From: Panacagrimonas sp.
Lineage (GTDB): Bacteria > Pseudomonadota > Gammaproteobacteria > Nevskiales > Nevskiaceae
NCBI GenBank assembly: GCA_021773655.1
Contig: JAJFJX010000332.1
Span: 1 to 8,740 of the forward strand
Length of the DNA stretch: 8,740 bases
Direction: 5' to 3'
Position 1 is the first letter of the stretch. Every line of letters starts with the position of its first letter. A program made the position numbers and the translations under genes. Below are positions 1-7,002 of the stretch, piece by piece. The notes beneath the pieces were generated by a model. The model had not been told where the DNA came from. It saw only the letters and a list, made by a program, of their open reading frames with translations, and searched no databases.

Positions 1-798
1 CGGTTCCTGTTGGCGGGCATCACCAGGGGCCGCAAGCGCGCATCGCTGGAGCAGTACCTGTTCGCGCTCGACCAGATGTTCCAGTTCGCGGGTGTCGACA
101 ACCCGATGAAGTTCAAGAAAGGCCGGATGCTCTGGAAGCAACTGCAGAACGACCACGGTCTGGCAGAAGAGCAATCCAAGAAGCAAGGCCTCTTGCTGGA
201 GGATCTGCAACGGATCCTGGCAGCGATCTCAGACGACCAGCCAAGCGCCGTCCGCGACCGTGCGTTGCTGGTGGTGGCTTACGAATCGATGACGCGCCGT
301 TCAGAAGTGGCGTCGATGCAGGTCGAGAAACTCGAATTCAAGAAGGACGGATCGGGCGCCATCCGGCTGGGCAAGACCAAGACCGACCAGTCCGGCAAGG
401 GCTCACGCCTGCCGCTGACGGCGGAGGCAATGACGCATCTGCAGGCCTGGCTGGAACTGGCGAATATCGTTGAAGGCCCGATCTGGCGGGCTGTCCCTGC
501 CCGCTGGACTGGCAAACGTCCGCTTCGCAAGCCGCTCGAGGCGCAGGAGGTGGCACGCATCATCAAGCGTCGCGCGGCCCAGGCCGGGATGAATCCCGCC
601 CTGTTTTCGGGACACAGCACGCGCATCGGAGGCGCAGAGGACCTGGTGTCCGATGGCGCCAGCGATGCGCAGGTCATGCAGGCCGGCAGGTGGAAATCGA
701 CCACAATGGTGGCGCGATACACCCGGCACCTTCGGGACAGCGACAATGCCATGATGCGCTTCCGGGCCCGGCGCCGTGGCCCGGAGTCTGGGCAGTAA
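1..798 (+). CDS. Tyrosine recombinase / phage-type integrase, 5' end outside the window
   Basis: Site-specific DNA recombinase of the lambda-integrase/XerCD superfamily, which cuts and rejoins DNA through a 3'-phosphotyrosine. The frame is open from base 1, so the N-terminal DNA-binding domain is probably cut by the window edge; a TTG at 10 is only the first possible internal start. Counting from that TTG (262 residues), catalytic residues are visible: Arg96 in MTRRSEV, a beta-hairpin Lys near 122-124 (GKTKTD), His202 and Arg205 in GHSTRIGG, Trp228 in the box II position usually held by His/Trp (AGRWKSTT), and the nucleophile Tyr237 (ARYTR), 9 residues after the Trp as expected. Residues 1-60 resemble the end of a SAM-like core-binding domain. 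The gene looks intact to its TAA stop. Its target site, and whether it drove transfer of the rest of this region, cannot be told. Confidence 0.9.
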   Translation, partial: RFLLAGITRGRKRASLEQYLFALDQMFQFAGVDNPMKFKKGRMLWKQLQNDHGLAEEQSKKQGLLLEDLQRILAAISDDQPSAVRDRALLVVAYESMTRRSEVASMQVEKLEFKKDGSGAIRLGKTKTDQSGKGSRLPLTAEAMTHLQAWLELANIVEGPIWRAVPARWTGKRPLRKPLEAQEVARIIKRRAAQAGMNPALFSGHSTRIGGAEDLVSDGASDAQVMQAGRWKSTTMVARYTRHLRDSDNAMMRFRARRRGPESGQ

Positions 799-913
799 CA
801 GAGCCGCCTTCGCCGCAACGCATCGCCTGATCGAGAGAATCGCTGCTGTGTGCAACCCGCCTGCCCTTCTGCTCGTTGTTTGCTGGACCTGAAGCGGCAG
901 CAGACCATGAACA

Positions 914-928
914 AGTTGCAACTAAAAT
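914..928 (+). promoter_or_regulatory. 10-bp perfect palindrome next to a possible -10 box
   Basis: AGTTGCAACT at 914-923 is a perfect palindrome. It shares its last base with TAAAAT (923-928), a possible -10 element about 25 bases before the lipoprotein ATG at 953. No good -35 hexamer lies at 16-18 bp spacing, so this is a weak, inferred promoter/operator. The rest of the 799-952 gap holds nothing I recognise. Confidence 0.25.
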
Positions 929-952
929 GCGACTGACAACGGCGGGATCACG

Positions 953-1792
953 ATGACACGTACCTTCTGCGTAGCGCTGGTTGCGTTCTGCTCCCTGACC
1001 CTTTCGGCGTGTGACGATGACGGGTGCTTTGTCGCATCGGGCTGTCCCGAAGGCACCCGTGGCAGCCAGGTCACGCAACCCGGTGGCAGCTCTCGCGATC
1101 CCATCACCATTGCCCTCGCCGGCTACTACACCGGGCAGCGCAATGTGCCCAGCGAAGGCTCAACGCAAGACGTTATCGTTCTGGCAACCGACCAGGTCGT
1201 GCTGTCGCTCGTTTCAGCCAGCGGTCTGGTCGACGTGGTGCGGCCGAGCTACTCCGGACGCGCCGTCACTGGCTCCACCAGTGCGCGACCGCGAGACAAT
1301 GCCACGCTGCCAAACGGCGCAAACCAGGACATCGGCACCGTCAGAGGGATGGTGACCAACAGCGGGCTGGACGCCGAACTGCTGCTCGATTACTTCGACT
1401 TGAACGATGCGCGCATCGAGATCACCCGCGACGACAACATCAGTACGGGTATCGGTGCCTCGTTTACCAGACTCGCCGGTGCATTCGCCGGCACCTGGAA
1501 CACTGGCGACCCGCTTTCCTTCACCATCGGGAACATCGGGGAAATCTCCGGCACGAGCAGTGCTGGCTGCGAGTTCGGCGGAACGTTCGCGCCCGCGCTG
1601 GGCGCTGGGATCAATCTCTACGACCTGCAGCTCACCAGTACCTGCGCATCGAGCGGAATCAGAATCGGCCTTGCCAGCCTGCTCCCTGCGGACAGCAGCA
1701 ATCCTCAGGATCGACTCTTCATCATCGCCACCGGCGACACCGGCTATCGCGCTGCGACCCTCACTCGCATCCGCCAGCTTGGCGGTCGCTAA
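953..1792 (+). CDS. Putative lipoprotein of unknown function
   Basis: A 279-residue exported protein. Residues 1-19 form a short type II signal peptide (MTRTFC start, hydrophobic core VALVAFCSLTL) ending in the lipobox LSA-Cys20. Signal peptidase II would cleave before Cys20 and leave a lipid-anchored protein. Residues 21-23 are Asp-Asp-Asp. In E. coli an Asp at +2 retains lipoproteins in the inner membrane, but that rule does not hold in every proteobacterium. The mature part is rich in Gly, Ser, Thr and alternating polar/hydrophobic residues (for example residues ~180-210, GTWNTGD, ISGTSS), suggesting beta-sandwich or beta-barrel folds of the kind common in uncharacterised proteobacterial lipoproteins. 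Cysteines near 25, 31, 203 and 227 could pair. The start has a weak GGG-type ribosome site about 7 bases upstream. I do not recognise a named family and no neighbour points to a role. Confidence 0.75.
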   Translation: MTRTFCVALVAFCSLTLSACDDDGCFVASGCPEGTRGSQVTQPGGSSRDPITIALAGYYTGQRNVPSEGSTQDVIVLATDQVVLSLVSASGLVDVVRPSYSGRAVTGSTSARPRDNATLPNGANQDIGTVRGMVTNSGLDAELLLDYFDLNDARIEITRDDNISTGIGASFTRLAGAFAGTWNTGDPLSFTIGNIGEISGTSSAGCEFGGTFAPALGAGINLYDLQLTSTCASSGIRIGLASLLPADSSNPQDRLFIIATGDTGYRAATLTRIRQLGGR

Positions 1793-1822
1793 CGGCCTGT
1801 CCGACCATCGCCGAGCCCCGGT

Positions 1823-1978
1823 CGTGATTCTTGCGGGTATTCGAGCCGGGCCTTCGAGTGAGCCATCGAGCGGGCCACGTATGACTCGATAGCGTTTGGC
1901 GATGTGGCCGCCAAACGCCTTCCGGATCACGACACGATCAATGCCTTCCGCAAGCAGTTCTGGGGCGGAATCGAATCC
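1823..1978 (+). pseudogene. IS1182-like transposase fragment (N-terminal region relic)
   Basis: Read in the frame of base 1862, this stretch encodes AIERATYDSIAF followed by GDVAAKRLPDHDTINAFRKQF. This matches from memory the conserved N-terminal helix region of IS1182-type (IS5/ISNCY-related) DDE transposases, which typically read SSRKIERATYDSVAFR...HPDHDTIAxFR. A few residues upstream in the same frame (YSSRAFE) also fit, but a TGA at 1859-1861 interrupts them. No DDE catalytic residues and no terminal inverted repeats are present; only about 50 codons of a protein usually 450-500 residues long remain. Similarity appears to fade at about 1975, directly before the ATG of the CRP-like gene. 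It is a dead relic marking an old insertion or deletion boundary. Confidence 0.65.
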
Positions 1979-1980
1979 GC

Positions 1981-2715
1981 ATGCAAATCCTGCAAGCCGA
2001 AATCCTTGAAGGACTGAGCGAGACTCAGATCGCTGAGCTGTCATCCGCCTGCGCATGGCGTGCCTACCCCAGCGGTAGCTTGATCCTGGGCTACCAGGAC
2101 GCCACCGACTCCGTGCTGTTCATCCAGGGCGGCTGTTGCCGCGTGACCCTGTTCAGCCCCAGCGGGCGACAGGCCATCTATCGCGATTTTCCCGCAGGCG
2201 AGCTATTGGCGGAGATCTCCGCCATCGATTGCCTGCATCGTTCCGGTTCTGCTGAGGTCGTAGTCATCAGCGATTGCCTGATGGCGGCCATGCCCGCGGC
2301 GCGCTTTCGCCAGTTGCTGTGCGAGTCCCCGCACGCGATGTGGTGGAAACTCAAGCGGCTCGCGGGGCTGGTGCGCAATCTCACCAATCGTCAGCTGGAA
2401 CTGGCCACCATGCCGCTGCGCTATCGCCTGTGCGCGCACCTGCTGCTCCTTGCACAGGACCGGCCGGACGCGACAGAAGATTGGATGGACGTGTCGCTCG
2501 CGCGGCACCACGAACTGGCCGGGCAACTCGGCGGCCATCGCGAGGCGGTGACCAAGGCGCTCACGCTGATCGAGAAGGACGCCGCCATGCGCAAGGCCGG
2601 GCTGATCGCCCGGACCAAGCGGCGGCGCCCGCCCTTCGATACCGGCGAGCGCAATGTCATCGCATCGAACGTCCTCGACTGCCGATTCGACGCAGACGGC
2701 CCAAACCGCAAGTAG
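1981..2715 (+). CDS. CRP/FNR-type regulator with C-terminus replaced by IS3 transposase sequence
   Basis: A 244-residue protein. Residues ~10-125 form a cyclic-nucleotide-binding beta-roll (YPSGSLIL, LFIQGG, FPAGELL). The phosphate-binding cassette region AEISAIDCLHRSGSAEVV keeps a Glu (78) and Arg-Ser (87-88) at positions equivalent to the cAMP contacts of E. coli CRP, so nucleotide binding is plausible. A long dimer helix (~118-160) follows, then a CRP-type winged helix-turn-helix with a recognition helix near GGHREAVTKAL (184-194). From about residue 203 the sequence MRKAGLIARTKRR...PNRK no longer looks like a CRP wing; it is the N-proximal part of IS3-family OrfB, and the TAG stop replaces the Trp of the usual NQKWVAD motif. 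The terminal wing of the DNA-binding domain has therefore been lost. The start ATG abuts an IS1182-like relic and has only a poor upstream purine run, so the true N-terminus may also be trimmed. Domain call sure; function doubtful. Confidence 0.8.
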   Translation: MQILQAEILEGLSETQIAELSSACAWRAYPSGSLILGYQDATDSVLFIQGGCCRVTLFSPSGRQAIYRDFPAGELLAEISAIDCLHRSGSAEVVVISDCLMAAMPAARFRQLLCESPHAMWWKLKRLAGLVRNLTNRQLELATMPLRYRLCAHLLLLAQDRPDATEDWMDVSLARHHELAGQLGGHREAVTKALTLIEKDAAMRKAGLIARTKRRRPPFDTGERNVIASNVLDCRFDADGPNRK

Positions 2716-3186
2716 GCAGCCGACTTCACGTATCTCTGGACTGCCGAAGGCTGGCTCTACATCGCGGTCGTTCTGGACCTGTACTCGCGCCGCGTCGTGG
2801 GCTGGTCGATGCAGCAGCAGTTGACGTCGCAGCTCGTAACCGACGCGCTGCTGATGGCGAACCGGCGTCGGCGGCCCAAGCATGCTGAACTGCTGCATCA
2901 CTCGGATCAGGGAAGCCAATACACCAGCGAAGCCTTCAAGCATCTGCTCACTGACAACGGCATCCAGTACAGCATGAGCCGCTCCGGCAACTGCTGGGAC
3001 AACGCAGCGATGGAGAGCTTCATGCCCACCCTCAAGACTGAGCGACTGAGCCGCACGCACTACCGCACAAGAGACGAAGCGCGGGGCGATGCTTTCGACT
3101 ACATCGAACGCTTCTACAATCCGAAGCGAAGGCATTCAACGCTCGACTACGTCAGCCCTGCCAACTATGAGAAATATGCTGCTTAA
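2587..3186 (+). pseudogene. IS3-family OrfB (DDE transposase), 5'-truncated with amber codon
   Basis: The reading frame, shared with the CRP-like gene, encodes the integrase-like part of an IS3-family transposase. It has a KAGLIARTKRR segment, then the rve domain with Asp at 2722-2724 (AADFTY), Asp at 2905-2907 (HHSDQGSQYTS) and Glu at 3013-3015 (DNAAMESF). Asp to Glu has exactly 35 residues between them, the DD35E spacing of this family. It ends with the usual FYNPKRRHSTLDYVSPANYE motif and a TAA. An in-frame TAG at 2713-2715 replaces the Trp codon of the conserved KWVAD motif. OrfA, the frameshift window and the N-terminal HTH of OrfB are missing, so it cannot transpose by itself. From internal Met codons (for example 2809) a piece lacking the first catalytic Asp could be made but would be inactive. 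Confidence 0.92.
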
Positions 3187-3195
3187 CCACTAACC

Positions 3196-3223
3196 GCGTG
3201 TCCGGGAAAATGGGGGAAGGCCA
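3196..3223 (+). repeat. Right terminal inverted repeat of the IS3-family relic
   Basis: Ten bases after the transposase stop comes GTGTCCGGGAAAATGGGGG followed by AAGGCCA. On the minus strand it starts TGGCC, then C- and T-rich bases, then CCCGGACAC, the form of IS3-family ends (5'-TG...CA-3'). The last base is set by where the cyclase reading frame stops matching its family (3224). No left-hand partner exists in the window. Confidence 0.7.
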
Positions 3224-3473
3224 CACGCCATCGCCGGTGTACTGGTTGATGTTGCCCTCAAAATCGTGCACCGCCGTGCTCAGCACGTCGAAGAAGGCGT
3301 TGAGCGTTTCATGCCAGCGCTCGGGCCCGAGCGCGTCGGCCAGACCCATGGAATTGAACACGTCGCAGAACAGCACCGTGACCTGCTTCTTCTCGCCTTC
3401 CATCGCGGAGCGGTTGGCGAGGATCTTTTTGGCGAGGTGCTTGGGGGTGTAGCTGCGGGTGTCGGGAACCGTC

Positions 3474-3555
3474 GTAGGGTGGGCAAAGGCCGAAGGCGGT
3501 GCCCACGCGGGTTGTGAACAAAAGGTGGGCACGCTGCGCTTTTCCCACCCTGCGG
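3474..3555. repeat. Palindromic dispersed repeat, two inverted arms (copy 1)
   Basis: Two imperfect inverted arms. The left arm, GTAGGGTGGGCAAAGG then CCGAAGGCGGTGCCCAC, is at 3474-3505. The right arm, 3524-3555, reads GGTGGGCACGCTGCGCTTTT then CCCACCCTGCGG. The left arm is itself a hairpin with 7-bp perfect stem GTGGGCA/TGCCCAC and a 14-base loop. The unit lies inside the linker of the truncated cyclase and is read through without a stop. Related sequence occurs at 4487-4517 and 6313-6349. Confidence 0.75.
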
Positions 3556-3765
3556 GTTGTCCTTCGGACTGAGCGAGACACACCGCGCCCAGCCACATCA
3601 GCGCCCTGCCCTCGCCACGCGCGACCTGCTGGATTTCCACCAATTCCTCGACGATCTCGTCCAGCGCCTCGCCTTCAACTTCGAGTTCGCGGCCGAGCGC
3701 GCGCACGGAGATGCGGCGGTGCTGTTGCAGCGACTCGCGGGCCTGCGTCACCTGGTCGAAAAATT

Positions 3766-4207
3766 TCATCGCGGCCTGTGTCGGATCGGATCTGCAGCCA
3801 TGCACTTCAACTTGTTGGCGGCGTCGAGCCTGCGCCGATCCAGGGTGTACAGCCTCGCGGCGGCATCGTTCTGCGCGATGGCCAGGTGCAGCGCGTTGCC
3901 CGCGCAGCCCCAGGGCATGCTTCGCCAGGTAATCTGCGGCCTTTCGGAAGTCTGCATGACTCGGCGTGAATACTTTCAGACTTTCATCCGCCAGGTTCTG
4001 CACCAGGGCGCAGGAGCGCCGGGCCTGATCGGACTTCAGACCTTTGTCGCGGACCTTGATGCCTATAGCGCTGGCGAACTCGGTCAAGGTCCAGTCGCTG
4101 ATTGCCAGCGTCAGGCGCGCATCGGATGCAAACCAGGCACGCAGTTTCTCGGGCAACGGATCCGGCTCGAACAGCGGAACCAGCACGCTGGTGTCGAGAT
4201 AGAGCAT
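3766..4207 (-). pseudogene. vapC: VapC-type PIN-domain toxin, frameshifted
   Basis: Type II toxin-antitoxin toxin; PIN-domain proteins of this kind are Mg-dependent endoribonucleases. The frame from ATG 4207 gives MLYLDTSVLVPLFEPD with acidic Asp5, and SDWTLTEFASA with Glu43, then runs to Leu101-Arg102. Just after that the family sequence moves to another frame: AGNALHLAIAQNDAAARLYTL then DRRRLDAANKL, ending at TGA 3766-3768. The join needs two extra bases in the CGCG run at about 3901-3905 (CTGCGC[GC]GGGCAAC), i.e. a 2-bp GC deletion. Repaired, the protein would be 147 residues, normal for VapC. The position usually Asp in GDALHLA is Asn here, so activity may have been weak even before the shift. 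The start overlaps the antitoxin stop by ATGA, a typical coupled pair. Confidence 0.85.
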
Positions 4208-4446
4208 CAGAACGATGCGTCGCGCATGCGACGGATCAGGTCCGCACTGTGCTCGGCCGTAGGAGTGAGTCGGGCGCGGAACACATCAATGGCCTCCAGC
4301 CGCAGCGGCGTCCGGGATCGCTCAACATTCGACAGTCGGGCAATTGGCGTGCCGCGCCGCGTGATCAGCACGTCGCACCCGGATTCCACCTTCGCGAGCA
4401 CCTCGCTGAATTGCGCCTTGGCCCGCACCACCGAGATCTTGTCCAT
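4207..4446 (-). CDS. vapB: Phd/YefM-type antitoxin of the vapBC-like pair
   Basis: A 79-residue antitoxin. The N-terminus MDKISVVRAKAQFSEVLAKV followed by ESGCDVLITRRGTPIARL is the Phd/YefM DNA-binding fold. The C-terminal half (LEAIDVFRARLTPTAEHSAD) would be the flexible toxin-neutralising segment. I chose ATG 4446, not the TTG at 4458, because a GGAG ribosome site (4453-4456) sits six bases upstream. The TGA stop overlaps the vapC ATG by four bases. The gene is intact although its toxin is frameshifted. Phd-family antitoxins normally repress their own operon, and an inverted repeat lies just upstream (4461-4476). The symbol reflects operon position with a PIN toxin; the fold is Phd-like rather than AbrB-like. 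Confidence 0.87.
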   Translation of the reverse strand: MDKISVVRAKAQFSEVLAKVESGCDVLITRRGTPIARLSNVERSRTPLRLEAIDVFRARLTPTAEHSADLIRRMRDASF

Positions 4447-4460
4447 GGCCCGCTCCAAAT

Positions 4461-4484
4461 GGTCAGGTGGGTGACCAGATTATC
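4461..4484 (-). promoter_or_regulatory. Possible vapBC promoter and autoregulatory operator
   Basis: On the minus strand GATAAT (4484-4479) is a fair -10 element. It is followed immediately by GGTCA-CCCACC-TGACC (4476-4461), a perfect 5-bp inverted repeat with 6-bp spacer that would overlap the start of transcription, 15 bases before the antitoxin ATG. Placement fits an operator bound by the antitoxin or toxin-antitoxin complex. No clear -35 is visible; that region falls in the repeat at 4487-4517. Confidence 0.45.
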
Positions 4485-4486
4485 AA

Positions 4487-4517
4487 GCGGGCACCCTGAG
4501 CTTTGCCCACCCTACGA
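4487..4517. repeat. Dispersed palindromic repeat, single arm (copy 2)
   Basis: GCGGGCACCCTGAGCTTTGC then CCACCCTACGA matches the right arm of copy 1 (GTGGGCACGCTGCGCTTTTC then CCACCCTGCGG) with few differences. It lies between the divergent-by-position vapB start and acyl-CoA ligase stop (both minus strand). It can fold as GGGCA/TGCCC with a 10-base loop, which could weakly help end ligase transcription, but no U-tract follows. Confidence 0.65.
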
Positions 4518-4543
4518 CCCTCGACGTGCCCATGCGGACCGAA

Positions 4544-6076
<1,533 letters not shown>

Positions 6077-6085
6077 GGTGTGGCT

Positions 6086-6092
6086 CTCCTCC
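6086..6092 (-). promoter_or_regulatory. Ribosome binding site deciding the acyl-CoA ligase start
   Basis: GGAGGAG on the minus strand ends nine bases before ATG 6076. The alternative upstream ATG at 6106 has only a GGGG run before it, and the stretch between adds residues with no family similarity. Confidence 0.75.
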
Positions 6093-6232
6093 AGTGTCGG
6101 GTTCATGGCCCCGGTTTGTTCACTCTCGATGCTGCTGGCGCAGTCCCCGGCACGATGACCGATCTTGCCGCTGTTCATGATGGCACTACCGCTTACGCCC
6201 GCACAGCATGCCTCGGATGTGCCGCGCGGCAG

Positions 6233-6246
6233 GTGGCAATTGCCAC
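6233..6246. repeat. 14-bp perfect palindrome upstream of the acyl-CoA ligase
   Basis: GTGGCAATTGCCAC is self-complementary over all 14 bases. It lies 157 bases before the ligase ATG, within the roughly 280-base stretch between the ligase and the next minus-strand gene. Its form suits a homodimeric repressor such as a TetR- or GntR-type fatty-acid regulator, but no such gene is in the window. I see no convincing -35/-10 pair, and no gene in 6077-6312. Confidence 0.4.
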
Positions 6247-6312
6247 ATTCACCCGAGACGTTGCCGCTGTATAAAGCTCTGAACTTTCCATTCCTGGACC
6301 GGCCAGCGAGGT

Positions 6313-6349
6313 GTAGCGTGAGCAAGGGCCGCCGGCCGTGCCCACGCGG
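6313..6349. repeat. Dispersed palindromic repeat, degenerate arm (copy 3)
   Basis: GTAGCGTGAGCAAGGGCCGC then CGGCCGTGCCCACGCGG lines up base for base with 3474-3510 of copy 1, including the shared TGCCCACGCGG end, with about six substitutions. It sits directly after the stop of the minus-strand gene ending at 6355. Confidence 0.65.
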
Positions 6350-6354
6350 CGCAG

Positions 6355-7002
6355 CTACGCACACAGATCCAGCACGATCTCGGCGGAATCGCGATGGGCT
6401 CGCCGAAACACGTATTGCAGTTGCTGAGCACCGCCGGGCAAGTCTTCGCGGCTCTGGAGAATCACCTCGAACAGAGAGTCGAGTTCCACCAACTTCCCGA
6501 ACTGCGCGCGCCCTGCTCGGCAGCGCAACGGCGCCTTGGGATCAACACCCTCGGGACCCATCAGCAGATGCGAGGCCTGCATCGCGCAGTCCAGCAGTTG
6601 AGCGGCGTTGACGTGATCGCCCGGATCGACGTGTAGCGGATGCTGCGGACAGAAGCCGGTCTCGGCCTGCACCCGTCCGTGCAATAACAAGCGATCTCCG
6701 ATCACCTGTGGTACCGACAGGAATCCTGCGCCCTGCGTTCCGAGTCCGAGTGTCTTGGGTGGCCCGACCTGGAACCTTGCATCCAGCGCGGCGTGGGCAG
6801 CACTGGCTTGCTTCACGGCGGCGATGGCGGCTGCGCGCCATTGCGCATAGTCTCGATGGGCGAAGGCGACGCCCTCGATGTTCATGTGCGCAACGGGCCG
6901 GCCGTCGGCGCGAGGGATGTCGAGCACAAAGCCCAGCCGGCGATGCTGCTGCTGCACGCGGAAGGTGCCATGCCTCGCGAACTCGTCGGACCACTCTGTG
7001 CA
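6355..7002 (-). pseudogene. Unidentified gene, 5'-truncated (possible hotdog-fold protein)
   Basis: The minus-strand frame is open from 7002 (after a TGA at 7005-7003) to TAG 6355, about 215 residues. Wording such as FARHGTFRVQQQHRRLGFVL, HMNIEGVAFAHRDYAQW, GDRLLLHGRV and a helix DHVNAAQLLDCAMQASHLL looks like a genuine protein. The pattern (beta-strands, a DH-containing central helix, then a strand pair FEVILQS...QQLQYVF) is reminiscent of hotdog-fold, AfsA-like proteins, but I could not place it in a family. No start codon with a ribosome site exists: GTG 6957 and ATG 6885 both lack one. Sequence on the other strand from 6999 belongs to an acyl-CoA synthetase, so the 5' end was probably removed at a junction near 7000. 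It points in the same direction as the acyl-CoA ligase downstream. Confidence 0.45.

Larger units (their letters stand above)
2587..3223 (+). mobile_element. IS3-family insertion sequence remnant (right half)
   Basis: About 637 bp of a usual 1.2-1.5 kb element. The left boundary is the fusion point in the CRP-like gene (about 2578-2587). The right boundary is inferred at 3223 because minus-strand cyclase coding sequence resumes at 3224. Only the right terminal repeat is present, so there are no paired inverted repeats and no target duplication to compare. Its left half and the adjoining DNA were lost, probably in an adjacent deletion. Confidence 0.85.
3152..3769 (-). pseudogene. Class III adenylate/guanylate cyclase, truncated by the IS3 element
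   Basis: Native coding sequence runs from ATG 3769 down to 3224; the frame then reads through the IS end to a stop at 3152 (205 codons). Residues 1-62 are a small helical N-terminal domain (MKFFDQV...LMWLG) typical of large cyclase-ATPase/TPR signalling proteins. Residues ~63-105 are a low-complexity linker that contains a palindromic repeat. Residues 106-182 are the start of the cyclase catalytic domain: RSYTPKHLAKKIL, EGEKKQVTVLFCDVFNSM with metal-binding Asp136, and NINQYTGDG with the second metal-binding Asp180, 44 residues later as expected. Everything after Val182 is missing, so the dimerisation, transition-state and C-terminal regions are gone and the product should be inactive. The ATG overlaps the vapC stop (ATGA), so it may have been co-transcribed with vapBC. 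The rest of the gene is not in the window. Confidence 0.85.

Noticed and set aside
1024..1827. Plus-strand frame of 267 codons rich in Arg/His/Gln
   Set aside because: Out-of-frame shadow of the lipoprotein, which has a clear signal peptide and lipobox.
2203..3135. Long minus-strand open frame of 310 codons
   Set aside because: It is antisense across both the CRP-like gene and the transposase, two unrelated coding sequences, so it cannot be one old gene.
3557..4474. Plus-strand frame of 305 codons over the vapBC/cyclase region
   Set aside because: Antisense to three recognisable minus-strand genes; no family-like motifs.
6077..6364. N-terminal extension of the acyl-CoA ligase frame with a CGNCH (haem c-like) motif, possibly a cytochrome remnant
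   Set aside because: The motif falls on a 14-bp palindrome, its surroundings do not resemble a cytochrome c domain, and a strong ribosome site supports the start at 6076. Probably chance.
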